From NCBI RefSeq assembly GCF_900177655.1, contig NZ_FXWK01000002.1:992001-1056000 (forward strand): a stretch of 64,000 nucleotides of DNA, written 5' to 3'. Under the pieces are notes generated by a model. The model saw nothing but the letters and a program-made list of their open reading frames with translations. It was not told the DNA's origin and made no database searches. Source of the DNA: Devosia lucknowensis (GTDB lineage: Bacteria; Pseudomonadota; Alphaproteobacteria; Rhizobiales; Devosiaceae). Position numbers and translations under genes: made by a program. Shown here piece by piece: positions 36,907 to 45,799 of the stretch; position 1 is the first letter of the stretch, and each line of letters starts with the position of its first letter.

Positions 36907-37335
36907 ATGATTTCTCAAAAGGCAAAGTATGCGCTTCGCGCGCTGGTCGCGCTGGCACGGGCGGGACGGGGCCAGAGCCGGATGATCGGTGAAATCTCGC
37001 AGGATCAGGCCATTCCCAAGAAGTTCCTCGAACAGATCCTGCTCGAGCTCAAGCGCGCCGGAATCGTCAACTCGCGGCGCGGCCGCATGGGTGGCTACGA
37101 GTTGCTCCGCGCGCCCGAGGAAATCACCTATGGCGAAGTGCTGCGGTTGATCGACGGGCCGATCGCGCCACTGCCGTGCCTTTCCAAAATCGCCTATCGC
37201 CGCTGCACCGACTGCAAGGATGAGGCCAGCTGCGAAATCCGGCACGTTTTCGAACGCGTGACGCTGGCCACCCGCGCTGTCCTAGATCGGACGAGCCTGG
37301 CGGATTCGCTCAATCTGGAAGAGCTGGCTGTCTGA
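36907..37335 (+). CDS. Rrf2-family transcriptional regulator with Cys cluster
   Basis: A 142-residue winged-HTH protein starting MISQKAKYALRALVALARAG, with the recognition segment PKKFLEQILLELKRAGIVNS and the wing RRGRMGGYELLR. Cysteines 91, 100, 103 and 109 (C-x8-C-x2-C-x5-C) could ligate an Fe-S cluster, as in IscR/NsrR/RirA relatives, though the spacing is not that of canonical IscR. It starts 21 bp after the antiporter gene and may be co-transcribed with it. The effector (iron, NO or redox) is unknown. Confidence 0.85.
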   Translation: MISQKAKYALRALVALARAGRGQSRMIGEISQDQAIPKKFLEQILLELKRAGIVNSRRGRMGGYELLRAPEEITYGEVLRLIDGPIAPLPCLSKIAYRRCTDCKDEASCEIRHVFERVTLATRAVLDRTSLADSLNLEELAV

Positions 37336-37352
37336 GAGCCCGTCCAAAGGCA

Positions 37353-37375
37353 AAATCGCTCCGGTGGAACGATTT
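37353..37375. repeat. 10-bp-arm hairpin, probable purU terminator / intergenic palindrome
   Basis: AAATCGCTCC (37353-37362), loop GGT, GGAACGATTT (37366-37375): one mismatch in ten pairs. Read on the minus strand it is followed by TTGCCTTT, so it could end purU transcription. The same kind of palindrome is a common intergenic element in related genomes as I recall them, which I could not check here. Confidence 0.45.
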
Positions 37376-37387
37376 CAGGCGAGCAGA

Positions 37388-37403
37388 CCATGAGCGCTCA
37401 TGG
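37388..37403. repeat. Perfect 16-bp palindrome
   Basis: CCATGAGCGCTCATGG reads the same on both strands. It lies between the convergent rrf2 and purU genes, 13 bp after the hairpin at 37353-37375. No protein site was recognised. Confidence 0.5.
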
Positions 37404-37464
37404 CGTTCTTGCTTTCAAAGGCTCAACTGGAACCTTCAATCTGCTGCGCAGACCAGCCGCGAAT

Positions 37465-38316
37465 TTACCCGAACACCACTGTCTTGCGGCCGTTCAGCAT
37501 GACCCGGCTTTCGAGATGCAGCTTGACGGCGCGGGCGAGGACGCGGCTTTCGACGTCGCGGCCGGCGGCGACGAGGTCGTCGGGGCTCATGGCGTGGGTG
37601 ACGCGGGCGGTTTCCTGCTCGATGATCGGGCCTTCGTCGAGATCGGGGGTCACGTAATGGGCAGTGGCGCCGATGATCTTGACGCCGCGCTCATGCGCCT
37701 GGTGATAGGGCTTGGCGCCTTTGAAGCTGGGCAGGAAGGAATGGTGGATATTGATGACCTGCCCGAACAAGCGGGTCGAGAGATTGTCCGACAGCACCTG
37801 CATGTAGCGGGCGAGCACGACGAGATCGGCGCCGCTCTGCTTGACGATATCGAGCACCCGGGCCTCCTGTTCCGCCTTGGTGTCCTTGCTGACTGGCAGA
37901 TAGTGGAAGGGGATGCCAGCATCCTCGGCAATCTTGCGGGCGTCCTCGTGATTGGACACGATGGCGGCGACCTCGGCATCGAGCCAGCCCACGCGGATCT
38001 GATAGAGCAGGTGCAACAGGGTATGGTCGAACTTGGAGACCATGATGACCACGCGCTTGCGGCGGCTTTCGTCGCTGAGCGCGGTCTTCATTTCGAACCG
38101 TTCAATCGGCGATTTCAGCGCTTTTTCAAGAGTGTCGCGGCTGACACCTTCGGGCGCGGTGAAGGCCAGCCGCATGAAGAAGCGGCCTGTCTCGCGATCC
38201 CAGAACTGATTGCTTTCGGCGATGTTGGCCTTGAGCGCGGCCAACTCGGTGGTAACGGCAGCCACGATGCCGGGACGATCGGTGCAAGAAAGGGTCAGAA
38301 CGAAGTTGGCCGACAC
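37465..38316 (-). CDS. purU: Formyltetrahydrofolate deformylase
   Basis: A 283-residue enzyme releasing formate from 10-formyl-THF. An N-terminal ACT domain (LTLSCTDRPGIVAAVTTELA, residues 6-85) precedes the formyl-transferase fold, with KRVVIMVSKFDHTL and SNHEDARKIAEDAGIPFHYL. The catalytic block is INIHHSFLPSFKGAKPYHQA, with the Asp downstream in TPDLDEGPII. The start is GTG with GGGGAG 5 bp upstream. Hydrolytic PurU is distinguished from PurN by the ACT domain. Confidence 0.93.
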   Translation of the reverse strand: MSANFVLTLSCTDRPGIVAAVTTELAALKANIAESNQFWDRETGRFFMRLAFTAPEGVSRDTLEKALKSPIERFEMKTALSDESRRKRVVIMVSKFDHTLLHLLYQIRVGWLDAEVAAIVSNHEDARKIAEDAGIPFHYLPVSKDTKAEQEARVLDIVKQSGADLVVLARYMQVLSDNLSTRLFGQVINIHHSFLPSFKGAKPYHQAHERGVKIIGATAHYVTPDLDEGPIIEQETARVTHAMSPDDLVAAGRDVESRVLARAVKLHLESRVMLNGRKTVVFG

Positions 38317-38386
38317 GGGCAGCTCCCCAGAAATAGCTCGGCCAGCGGTATCAATGGCTTATCGCCGCGCGTCAAGCGAAACAGAA

Positions 38387-38412
38387 AAGGGCCGCTCGTG
38401 CGAGCGGCCCTT
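38387..38412 (-). terminator. Strong intrinsic terminator of the mini-ORF transcript
   Basis: AAGGGCCGCTCG (38387-38398) and CGAGCGGCCCTT (38401-38412) pair over 12 bp around a minimal loop. On the minus strand the stem is followed by the T-rich TTTTCTGTTTC. It lies 41 bp after the stop of the 23-codon ORF and is oriented to end that transcript. Confidence 0.75.
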
Positions 38413-38453
38413 CCCTGAGTTAATCGGTCTCGTAAGACCCGAGGAGGCGTGGA

Positions 38454-38525
38454 TTAGCCGAGATCACTCCCAGTCATCACACGAAATCCCAGACCTTCTT
38501 CGAGCACCAAAATCTCATAAGACAC
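38454..38525 (-). CDS. Putative 23-residue small protein with a perfect ribosome-binding site
   Basis: GTG at 38525 opens a 23-codon frame ending TAA at 38454. The product starts MSYEILVLEEGL and ends GFRVMTGSDLG: acidic, no signal peptide or membrane helix, no Cys. A full-length anti-16S Shine-Dalgarno sequence precedes it and a strong terminator follows 41 bp later, a layout that is hard to explain without translation. An in-frame ATG at 38555 would add ten residues but has no ribosome-binding site. It is downstream of, and may be co-transcribed with, the small membrane-anchored gene at 38676-39170. I recognise no family. Confidence 0.6.
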   Translation of the reverse strand: MSYEILVLEEGLGFRVMTGSDLG

Positions 38526-38540
38526 TGGATCACCTCCTTT
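38526..38540 (-). promoter_or_regulatory. Extended perfect Shine-Dalgarno sequence
   Basis: Minus-strand AAAGGAGGTGATCCA is complementary to the entire 3' end of 16S rRNA, with GGAGG 7 nt before the GTG. The plus strand therefore reads like the last 15 nt of a 16S gene, but no rRNA flanks it. Confidence 0.75.
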
Positions 38541-38675
38541 GCATTGGTTGAACATAAGGGGAGCATGCGCCTGATTTGCGGGACTGTAAAGTCACGAGAA
38601 CGAGGGGGTGACGCTGTTGCGGTCGTTTGCGCGGCTGCTGCAGAAGCGGCCATCACCGTCGTGTCTTCTTGCCTT

Positions 38676-39170
38676 CTATTGCGTTCCACCGACCTGAGCG
38701 TCGTGCGGATACGGCGCGATGCGTCCATCGTCAGGGAACGGCTCATAGGTGCAACGTCCGAGGACTCGTTCGCTATCGCTGCGATGAACCGTTGTCGCCA
38801 GGCTCTCAACGATCGCACCCTGAGCTGTCTGATAGACATAGTAGAACAGCTGATCACAATAATGCCGGCCCTCGATTGGTCTGCGGTATGTGAGGTATTG
38901 GCTGCCGGTGGCCTGGACCGGACTGATGGAACAGTCGAAGCCATTGGCAAGGAAAATGAGCAATTGCTGTTCAATGTTCAGGGCGGGGTCGACGTGGGCA
39001 GCGAACGCAGCCCTGAGATCCGGCCTCCTCACATCGGGGTCAAAGCTGGTGATCAGATCCTGCGCAAGGGGCCCGGTGGCGCGTGGCGCTTCGTGAAGCC
39101 AATAGAAGTAGCCGCCTGCAACTGCGGCAGCGACCAGAATTGTCAAAACACAACCTGCCAGCCAGCGCAT
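38676..39170 (-). CDS. Hypothetical membrane-anchored protein
   Basis: About 164 residues. One N-terminal hydrophobic segment (LAGCVLTILVAAAVAGGYFY) makes it a membrane-anchored or secreted protein with a periplasmic body containing NIEQQLLIFLANGFDCSISP and YCDQLFYYVYQTAQGAI. Three body cysteines could form disulfides. ATG 39170 is chosen, with AAAGAGG six bases upstream; ATG 39176 is nearly as likely. A GTCATATGAC palindrome lies at 39198-39207, about 30 bp upstream. No family recognised. Confidence 0.65.
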   Translation of the reverse strand: MRWLAGCVLTILVAAAVAGGYFYWLHEAPRATGPLAQDLITSFDPDVRRPDLRAAFAAHVDPALNIEQQLLIFLANGFDCSISPVQATGSQYLTYRRPIEGRHYCDQLFYYVYQTAQGAIVESLATTVHRSDSERVLGRCTYEPFPDDGRIAPYPHDAQVGGTQ

Positions 39171-39372
39171 TGCCATCCTCTTTGCCGAGATCCGTTGGTC
39201 ATATGACGAACGGTTTGCCGACAGGCTTGGGGGCCTGAGAAATATCGCTGTCGATAGATCTGCAACGTGACAATCTCGTCGTCGCAGAACCATGGCTCGA
39301 CCAATGTGTTGTCTGCGTTCAGGTCACTCCGAGCCGGAAGCCGACCGCCCCCTATCACCCTAACTCTGCCTC

Positions 39373-40182
39373 TCAGGCCCCGGCCTTCTTCGGCTTGCTC
39401 CGCAGCTGGATGATCGTCGCGGCCAGGACACCCAGGGCCACGATGCCGACGATGATGGTGGCGAGGGCATTGACGTCAGGCGAGACGCCGAGGCGCACCT
39501 TGGAGAAGATCACCATGGGCAGGGTCGAGGATCCCGGGCCCGAGACGAAGCTGGCGATGACGAGATCGTCGAGCGACAGGGTGAAGCCCAGAAGCCATCC
39601 CGACACCAGCGCTGGAGCGATAATGGGCAGGGTGATGTCGAAGAAGGTCCGAACCGGCGAAGCGCCAAGGTCCATCGCCGCTTCCTCGAGGCTGCGGTCG
39701 AAATCGCTGAGCCGCGACTGCACGACGACGCACACATAGGCGGTGCAGAAGGTGGCGTGGGCGATGACGATGGTCAGCATGCCGCGACCCTGCGGCCAGC
39801 CCAGCACGCTTTCCATGGCCACGAACAGCAGAAGCAGCGAGAGGCCGGTGATGACATCGGGCATGACCAGCGGGGCCGAGACCATGCCCGAGAACAGCGT
39901 CCTGCCCCGGAAGCGCCTGAAGCGCACCAGAGCCACCGCGGCCAGCGTGCCCAGCACCAGGGCGATGGTGGCGGAGAGAGCTGCAATCTGCAGGCTGAGC
40001 CAGGCAGCGCCGAGCAGCTGCGGGTCGCTGAACAGCGCTGCGTACCACTTCGTCGAAAAGCCCGACCAGACCGTCACCAGACTGGATTCGTTGAACGAGA
40101 AGATGACCAGCGAAACAATGGGCGCGTAGAGGAACGAGAAGCCCAGTGCCGCGGCGATGGGGAGGAACCAGCCCTTGCGCAT
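39373..40182 (-). CDS. potI: Putrescine/spermidine ABC transporter permease PotI
   Basis: A 269-residue inner-membrane permease with ~6 segments. It starts MRKGWFLPIAAALGFSFLYA, followed by PIVSLVIFSFNES, typical of PotI/PotC. The EAA loop is EEAAMDLGASPVRTFFDITLP, with GFTLSLDDLVIASFVSGPG after it. It is the last gene of the minus-strand potFGHI operon. The next gene downstream is an unrelated hypothetical 200 bp away. Confidence 0.9.
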   Translation of the reverse strand: MRKGWFLPIAAALGFSFLYAPIVSLVIFSFNESSLVTVWSGFSTKWYAALFSDPQLLGAAWLSLQIAALSATIALVLGTLAAVALVRFRRFRGRTLFSGMVSAPLVMPDVITGLSLLLLFVAMESVLGWPQGRGMLTIVIAHATFCTAYVCVVVQSRLSDFDRSLEEAAMDLGASPVRTFFDITLPIIAPALVSGWLLGFTLSLDDLVIASFVSGPGSSTLPMVIFSKVRLGVSPDVNALATIIVGIVALGVLAATIIQLRSKPKKAGA

Positions 40183-40183
40183 G

Positions 40184-41133
40184 TTACTTCTCCACCACCG
40201 CGCCCTGGGCGCGCTGCAACAGCATGATCGGCACCACCACCACGACCAGCATGGCGACCGCCACCGAGGCGGCGCGCGGCCAGTTCGTGGCGCTGAAGAA
40301 TTCGTCCCAGAGCACGCGGCCAATCATCAGCGTTTCCGGGCCACCGAGCAGCGAAGGAATGACGAACTCGCCGATGGCCGGGATGAAGACCAGCATGGAG
40401 CCGGCAATGATGCCGGGCAGCGACAGCGGCAGGGTGACGAAAAGGAAGGTGTGGATCGGCCGGGCGCCAAGGTCGGCCGATGCTTCGAACAGCGACGTAT
40501 CGAGCTTCACCAGCGTCGTATAGAGCGGCAGGATCATGAAGGGCAGATAAGTGTAGACGATGCCGACATAGACGGCAAAATCGGTCTGCATCATCACCAG
40601 CGGCTCGATGCCGAAGAGGCCCAGGAACTGGTTGATGACGCCGTTGCCGCGCATGAAGCCGGTGAGGGCGTACACGCGCAGCAGGAAAGACGTGAAGAAG
40701 GGCAGCACCACCAGCATGAGCAGGATATTCCGCCAGCGGTCCGAGGCGCGGGCGATGGCGTAGGCCATGGGGTAGCCGACCAGCAGGGTGATGATGGTCG
40801 AGATCGCGGCGATGCGGATCGAGGACAGGTAGGCGGCGACGTAGAGATTGTCGGTAAAGAGGCGGATATAATTGTTGAGATGCAGGGTGAGTTGCACCGT
40901 GCCTTCCTCGGTGGTGAGGAGCGGCGAATAGGGCGGACGGCCAAACTGCTTGGTGGCCAGCGAAATGCCGAAGACCACGGCCAGCGGAATAAGGAAAAAC
41001 ACGAGCAGCCAGAGTACCGGCGCCGCCAGCACCAGCATGCGGCCGGTAATCCCGACCTTGGCGAGGCTTTTTTCCACCGTGGTCCAGGGCTTGAGCCGCC
41101 GCGGCGGCGGGATGGTTGGGTCGCGCGCGACGG

Positions 41134-41137
<4 letters not shown>
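40184..41137 (-). CDS. potH: Putrescine/spermidine ABC transporter permease PotH
   Basis: A 317-residue permease with a cytoplasmic Pro-rich N-terminus (PTIPPPRRLKPW), then ~6 membrane segments. The EAA loop is LFEASADLGARPIHTFLFVTLP, and IPAIGEFVIPSLLGGPETLMIG is the PotH/PotB signature. ATG 41137 overlaps the ATPase stop by four bases. It ends 2 bp before the potI start, so the genes are coupled. It forms the heterodimeric channel with PotI. Confidence 0.9.
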
Positions 41138-42285
<1,148 letters not shown>

Positions 42286-42310
42286 GACGCTCTGCCGGAA
42301 AGGTTAGGGC

Positions 42311-42333
42311 GGGGCGGCGACGGGCGCCGCCCC
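42311..42333 (-). other. potF-potG intercistronic stem-loop
   Basis: GGGGCGGCG (42311-42319) and CGCCGCCCC (42325-42333) form a perfect 9-bp GC stem with a 5-nt loop, 12 bp after the potF stop. No T-run follows. Such structures after a binding-protein gene usually protect its mRNA, giving excess binding protein over membrane subunits. Confidence 0.6.
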
Positions 42334-42345
42334 GGACATCGGGTG

Positions 42346-43437
42346 TTACTGACCCGTCTTGATGCGGGTCCAGGTGCGGGTCAAGGTCTCTTCGAAATCA
42401 GGCGTATGCGCCTTCATCACGAATGCCTTTTCGATGGTTTCCGCGGGCGGATAGATGCCGGGGTTGGTCTTGACTTCCTCATCGACGAATTCGAGCGCCG
42501 GCAGGTTGGGGTTGGCGTAGAACACGTAGTTGGTGATCGCGGCCACGACCTCGGGCTCGAGGATGTAGTTGATGAACTTGTGCGCATTGTCCGGATGCGG
42601 GGCATCGGCGGGAATGGCGAGGAAGTCGAAGAGCGTCGCGGCGCCTTCCTTGGGGATCAGGTAGGTGACCTCGTTACCCTGGCCCGCGGAGGCGGCGGCG
42701 TCGGCAGCGATGAAGATGTCACCGGAATAGCCCAGGGCCAGGCAGATTTCGCCGTTGCCGAGGTCGTCGATATACTGGCTCGAATGGAAGTAGCGGATCG
42801 AGGGCTTGATGGAATTGAGCAATTCCTCAGCCTTCGCCAGGTCTTCGGTGGACTCCGAATTGGGATCGAGGCCCAGATAATGCAGGGCGATGCCGACCAC
42901 CTCGGAGGGGCTGTCGAGGACGGCGACGCCGCAACCGGCGAGCTTCTCGACCACTTCGGGCTTGAACAGCAGGTCCCAGCTTTCGAGGTCGGCATCGGCG
43001 CCCAGTGCGGCCTCCACCTTGGCGACATTGTAGCCCAGGCCGATCGTGTTGATCATGTAGGGCACGGCATGGGCATTGTCCGGGTCCTGGCTGGCAGCGG
43101 TTGCCATCACCGCAGGATCGAGATTGGCCAGGTTCGGCAGCTTGGACTTGTCGAGCGGCAGGATCAGGCCGGCCTGGATCTGGCGCTCGAGGAAGTTGCC
43201 CGAGGGCACGACGATGTCATAGCCGGAATTGCCGGCGAGCAGCTTGGCGTCGACGATTTCGTTGGTGTCGTAGACGTCGTAATTGACCTTGATGCCGGTT
43301 TCCGCCTCAAAATTGGCGATCGTGTCTTCGGCAATGTAGTCCGACCAGTTGTAGACGTTGAGGACCGGCTCCTCCTGCGCGAAGGCAGGGCTCGCGGCCA
43401 TCAGGGCGCCAAGTGCAATGGCGAGCGACTTTTTCAT
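42346..43437 (-). CDS. potF: Putrescine-binding periplasmic protein
   Basis: A 363-residue secreted binding protein (signal MKKSLAIALGALMAASPAFA). NVYNWSDYIAEDTIANFEAE is the PotF/PotD polyamine-binding hallmark, followed by GYDIVVPSGNFLERQ and an acidic pocket region around CLALGYSGDIFIAADA. AGGAGA precedes the ATG. It is first in the minus-strand operon and would deliver putrescine or a related polyamine to PotGHI. Confidence 0.92.
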   Translation of the reverse strand: MKKSLAIALGALMAASPAFAQEEPVLNVYNWSDYIAEDTIANFEAETGIKVNYDVYDTNEIVDAKLLAGNSGYDIVVPSGNFLERQIQAGLILPLDKSKLPNLANLDPAVMATAASQDPDNAHAVPYMINTIGLGYNVAKVEAALGADADLESWDLLFKPEVVEKLAGCGVAVLDSPSEVVGIALHYLGLDPNSESTEDLAKAEELLNSIKPSIRYFHSSQYIDDLGNGEICLALGYSGDIFIAADAAASAGQGNEVTYLIPKEGAATLFDFLAIPADAPHPDNAHKFINYILEPEVVAAITNYVFYANPNLPALEFVDEEVKTNPGIYPPAETIEKAFVMKAHTPDFEETLTRTWTRIKTGQ

Positions 43438-43874
43438 TGTTGGAGTCTCCTGTTGGGACCGTGGGAGGCGATTGGCGTCCTCATGGACGGCCGGTTCGAC
43501 GCAGGGCCTGCGTCATCCGCGGAAAAGAGCCGCGGCTCAGCTCCGGGCCCTCATCTTTGAGACCCCGGAAAATGCGATGAATGGGTAGCTGGCTGCGGCA
43601 TGAGGTGGCGCGCGAAAGCGCTGGGAAAAACCGCTGCGATCTGCCCTGGTCGGGGCGCGTATCGAGGCGCGGGCATCGCGCCGTCAATGCTTGACCTGTT
43701 CAGCGAAGTACCCTTTCCCTCTCTTGTACCGGCAAATTATCGTCAAACCCCATGTCCGACAAGGCGAAATGGGTCAAGATTTTGCGGGACTTGACCGCAT
43801 GACCGGCCGGGCGCACAAGCACGGCCAAATCGGCCGCCAGGTGCGGCAATCCCGACATTGCAAAGGTGTGGAAA
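43438..43874. other. Intergenic region between potF and psuG
   Basis: About 440 bp separate the divergent potF and psuG starts. It must hold both promoters. TTGACC near 43692 and a second TTGACC near 43791 could be plus-strand -35 elements, but neither has a convincing -10. I see no small gene, repeat or RNA here. Confidence 0.4.
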
Positions 43875-44810
43875 ATGGGCGCGAAGGCTTATCTGTCGAT
43901 CTCTGCCGAAGTGAAGGCGGCCTTGGCCGCGGGCAAGCCGGTCGTGGCCCTCGAGTCCACCATTATCACCCACGGCATGCCCTATCCGCAAAACCTGGCA
44001 ATGGCCCGTGAGGTCGAAGACGTCGTGCGCGCAAACGGCGCGGTACCGGCGACTATCGCCATCATGGACGGACGGCTCTGCGTCGGGGTCTCGGGCGAGG
44101 ATCTGCAGCGACTGGCCGAAGAAGGCCATGCCGCCGCCAAGGCTAGCCGCCGCGACATGGCGAGCCTGCTCGCGCGCGGCGTCATGGCGGGCACCACGGT
44201 GGCGACGACGATGCAGATCGCCGCGCTCGCCGGTATCCGCATCTTCGCGACCGGCGGCATCGGTGGCGTGCATCGCGGCGCCGAGGACAGCTTCGACATT
44301 TCCGCCGATCTCGAGGAATTGGGCCGCACCCCGGTGACGGTGGTCTGCGCGGGCGCGAAGTCGATCCTTGATATCGCCAAGACGCTGGAGGTGCTCGAAA
44401 CCAACGGCGTACCTGTCCTTGGTTTCGGCACCGACGATTTCCCCGCCTTCTGGGCCCGCACCAGCGGCTTCAAGGTCGACCAGCGCTTCGATACGCCGGT
44501 CGAGGTTGCGCGGATGCTTGCCATCCAGTCCGATCTCAACATGGGCGGCGTCCTGATCGCCAATCCCATCCCGGAAGCCGATGCCTGGGAAGCGTCCGAG
44601 ATCGAGGGCTTCATTGCCCAGGCGCTGGCCGATGCCGACGCCAAAGGCATCAAGGGTAAAGCCACGACGCCTTTCCTGTTGCAGCGCATTTTCGAATTGA
44701 CCGGCGGCAAGTCGCTGGAAAGCAACATCGCGCTGGTCAAGAACAACGCCAAGGTTGCGGCGCAGATCGCCCTGGCGCTGTCAGGCCAGCTTGCCCAGCG
44801 TCCCGCATGA
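43875..44810 (+). CDS. psuG: Pseudouridine-5'-phosphate glycosidase
   Basis: A 311-residue enzyme splitting pseudouridine 5'-phosphate to uracil and ribose 5-phosphate. Signatures are PVVALESTIITHGMPYPQNL, ATIAIMDGRLCVGV, KASRRDMASLLARGVMAGTT, FATGGIGGVHRGAEDSFDIS and VCAGAKSILDIAKTLEVLET. ATG 43875 is chosen with AAAGG 8 bp upstream; a GTG three codons earlier is possible. It overlaps the kinase gene by 4 bp, giving a two-gene pseudouridine salvage operon. Confidence 0.93.
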   Translation: MGAKAYLSISAEVKAALAAGKPVVALESTIITHGMPYPQNLAMAREVEDVVRANGAVPATIAIMDGRLCVGVSGEDLQRLAEEGHAAAKASRRDMASLLARGVMAGTTVATTMQIAALAGIRIFATGGIGGVHRGAEDSFDISADLEELGRTPVTVVCAGAKSILDIAKTLEVLETNGVPVLGFGTDDFPAFWARTSGFKVDQRFDTPVEVARMLAIQSDLNMGGVLIANPIPEADAWEASEIEGFIAQALADADAKGIKGKATTPFLLQRIFELTGGKSLESNIALVKNNAKVAAQIALALSGQLAQRPA

Positions 44811-45697
44811 GTGCACGGGTCCTCGTCGTCGGCGACGTGATGACCGACATCATCGTTCGGCCCGAGGGACCGATGGTTCCCGGTTCCGACCGGCGCGCCG
44901 AAATTCGTAACCGGCCCGGCGGGTCGGGTGCCAACCAGGCGGTTTGGCTGGGGGCGGCGGGAGCCGATGTGCTGTTCGCGGCCCGCGTCGGCGCCACGGA
45001 CCGTGCCATGTACGAAAACTACTTCCGCGGCCTCGGCGTCGTTCCCGTCCTTGCCGGGGATCGCGATCTGCCTTCCGGCGTGCTGGTCACTCTTCTCGAT
45101 CCCGGCGGGGAGCGCAGCTTTCTCACCGATCGTGGCGCCAATCTCAATCTCGGACCCGAAGACCTGCCCGAAACGCTTCTCGATGGTGTCGGCCTGGTGC
45201 TGGTTTCGGGCTACAGTTTCTTTGCTTCGGGACCGCGTCGCGCCGTGCAGGGACTGCTCCGGTCGGCCCGTGCCCGGCACATTCCTATCGCCATCGATCC
45301 GGCCTCGATCGGCTTTCTCGAAGAGGTCGGCCCGCAGATGTTTCGCGATTGGGTGGGCCCCGCGGACTGGATCTTTGCCAATGAAGGCGAGGCGGAGCTC
45401 TTGACCGCGGAAGCGGATTTCGATGGCCAGATGCGCTCGTTGGGCGAGCAGTTCAAACATGTCGTGATCAAGCGCGGCCGTTTCGGCGCCGCCGTCGGCG
45501 GTCGCGATGGCGTCAGCCACAGCCAGCCCGCCCCGATCGTGTCGGTGGTCGACACGACCGGGGCAGGCGATGCGTTCGCCGCGTCCTTTGTTGCCGCGCT
45601 GCTGCGCGGTGTGCAACATGGCTCCTGCCTTGCGGCGGGTATCGAAGGCGGCGCCAGGGCCGTGCAGTTCATCGGTGGCCAGCCACAACAGGGCTGA
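44807..45697 (+). CDS. psuK: PfkB-family sugar/nucleoside kinase, probable pseudouridine kinase
   Basis: A 296-residue ribokinase-fold enzyme. The N-terminal RVLVVGDVMTDIIVRPEG and RPGGSGANQAVWLGAAGADV match PfkB signature 1, and VVDTTGAGDAFAASFVAALL is signature 2 with the catalytic Asp. Its start overlaps psuG, which argues that it phosphorylates pseudouridine for PsuG. The assignment rests on that linkage, since the fold alone does not fix the substrate. Confidence 0.82.
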   Translation: MSARVLVVGDVMTDIIVRPEGPMVPGSDRRAEIRNRPGGSGANQAVWLGAAGADVLFAARVGATDRAMYENYFRGLGVVPVLAGDRDLPSGVLVTLLDPGGERSFLTDRGANLNLGPEDLPETLLDGVGLVLVSGYSFFASGPRRAVQGLLRSARARHIPIAIDPASIGFLEEVGPQMFRDWVGPADWIFANEGEAELLTAEADFDGQMRSLGEQFKHVVIKRGRFGAAVGGRDGVSHSQPAPIVSVVDTTGAGDAFAASFVAALLRGVQHGSCLAAGIEGGARAVQFIGGQPQQG

Positions 45698-45746
45698 TCG
45701 CCGAGGGTCGCGCCTTGCGCTCGCCTGCCATGCAGTGGCGCCAGGG

Positions 45747-45774
45747 TTGACGTATAGGTCAAGGCGCCTATGTC
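45747..45774 (+). promoter_or_regulatory. Promoter with overlapping TTGAC/GTCAA operator
   Basis: TTGACG (45747-45752) and TATGTC (45769-45774) with a 16-bp spacer form a plausible promoter about 26 bp before the oxidoreductase ATG. The perfect inverted repeat TTGAC-GTATAG-GTCAA (45747-45762) covers the -35 and half the spacer, as expected for a repressor or redox-sensor site. Confidence 0.5.
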
Positions 45775-45799
45775 AGCGGCTCAACAACAGGAGCTGGCC

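Noticed and set aside
37390..38418. 342-residue plus-strand reading frame
   Set aside because: It is the mirror of purU, whose motifs are unmistakable on the minus strand; composition is typical of a GC-rich antisense frame.
38526..38540. Plus-strand match to the 3' end of 16S rRNA
   Set aside because: Only 15 nt match and no rRNA flanks it; it is the complement of a Shine-Dalgarno sequence on the minus strand.
38477..38974. 165-residue minus-strand frame overlapping the hypothetical and mini-ORF region
   Set aside because: It conflicts with the better supported gene at 38676-39170 and with the perfect SD-driven ORF, and is Arg/Ser/Ala-rich noise.
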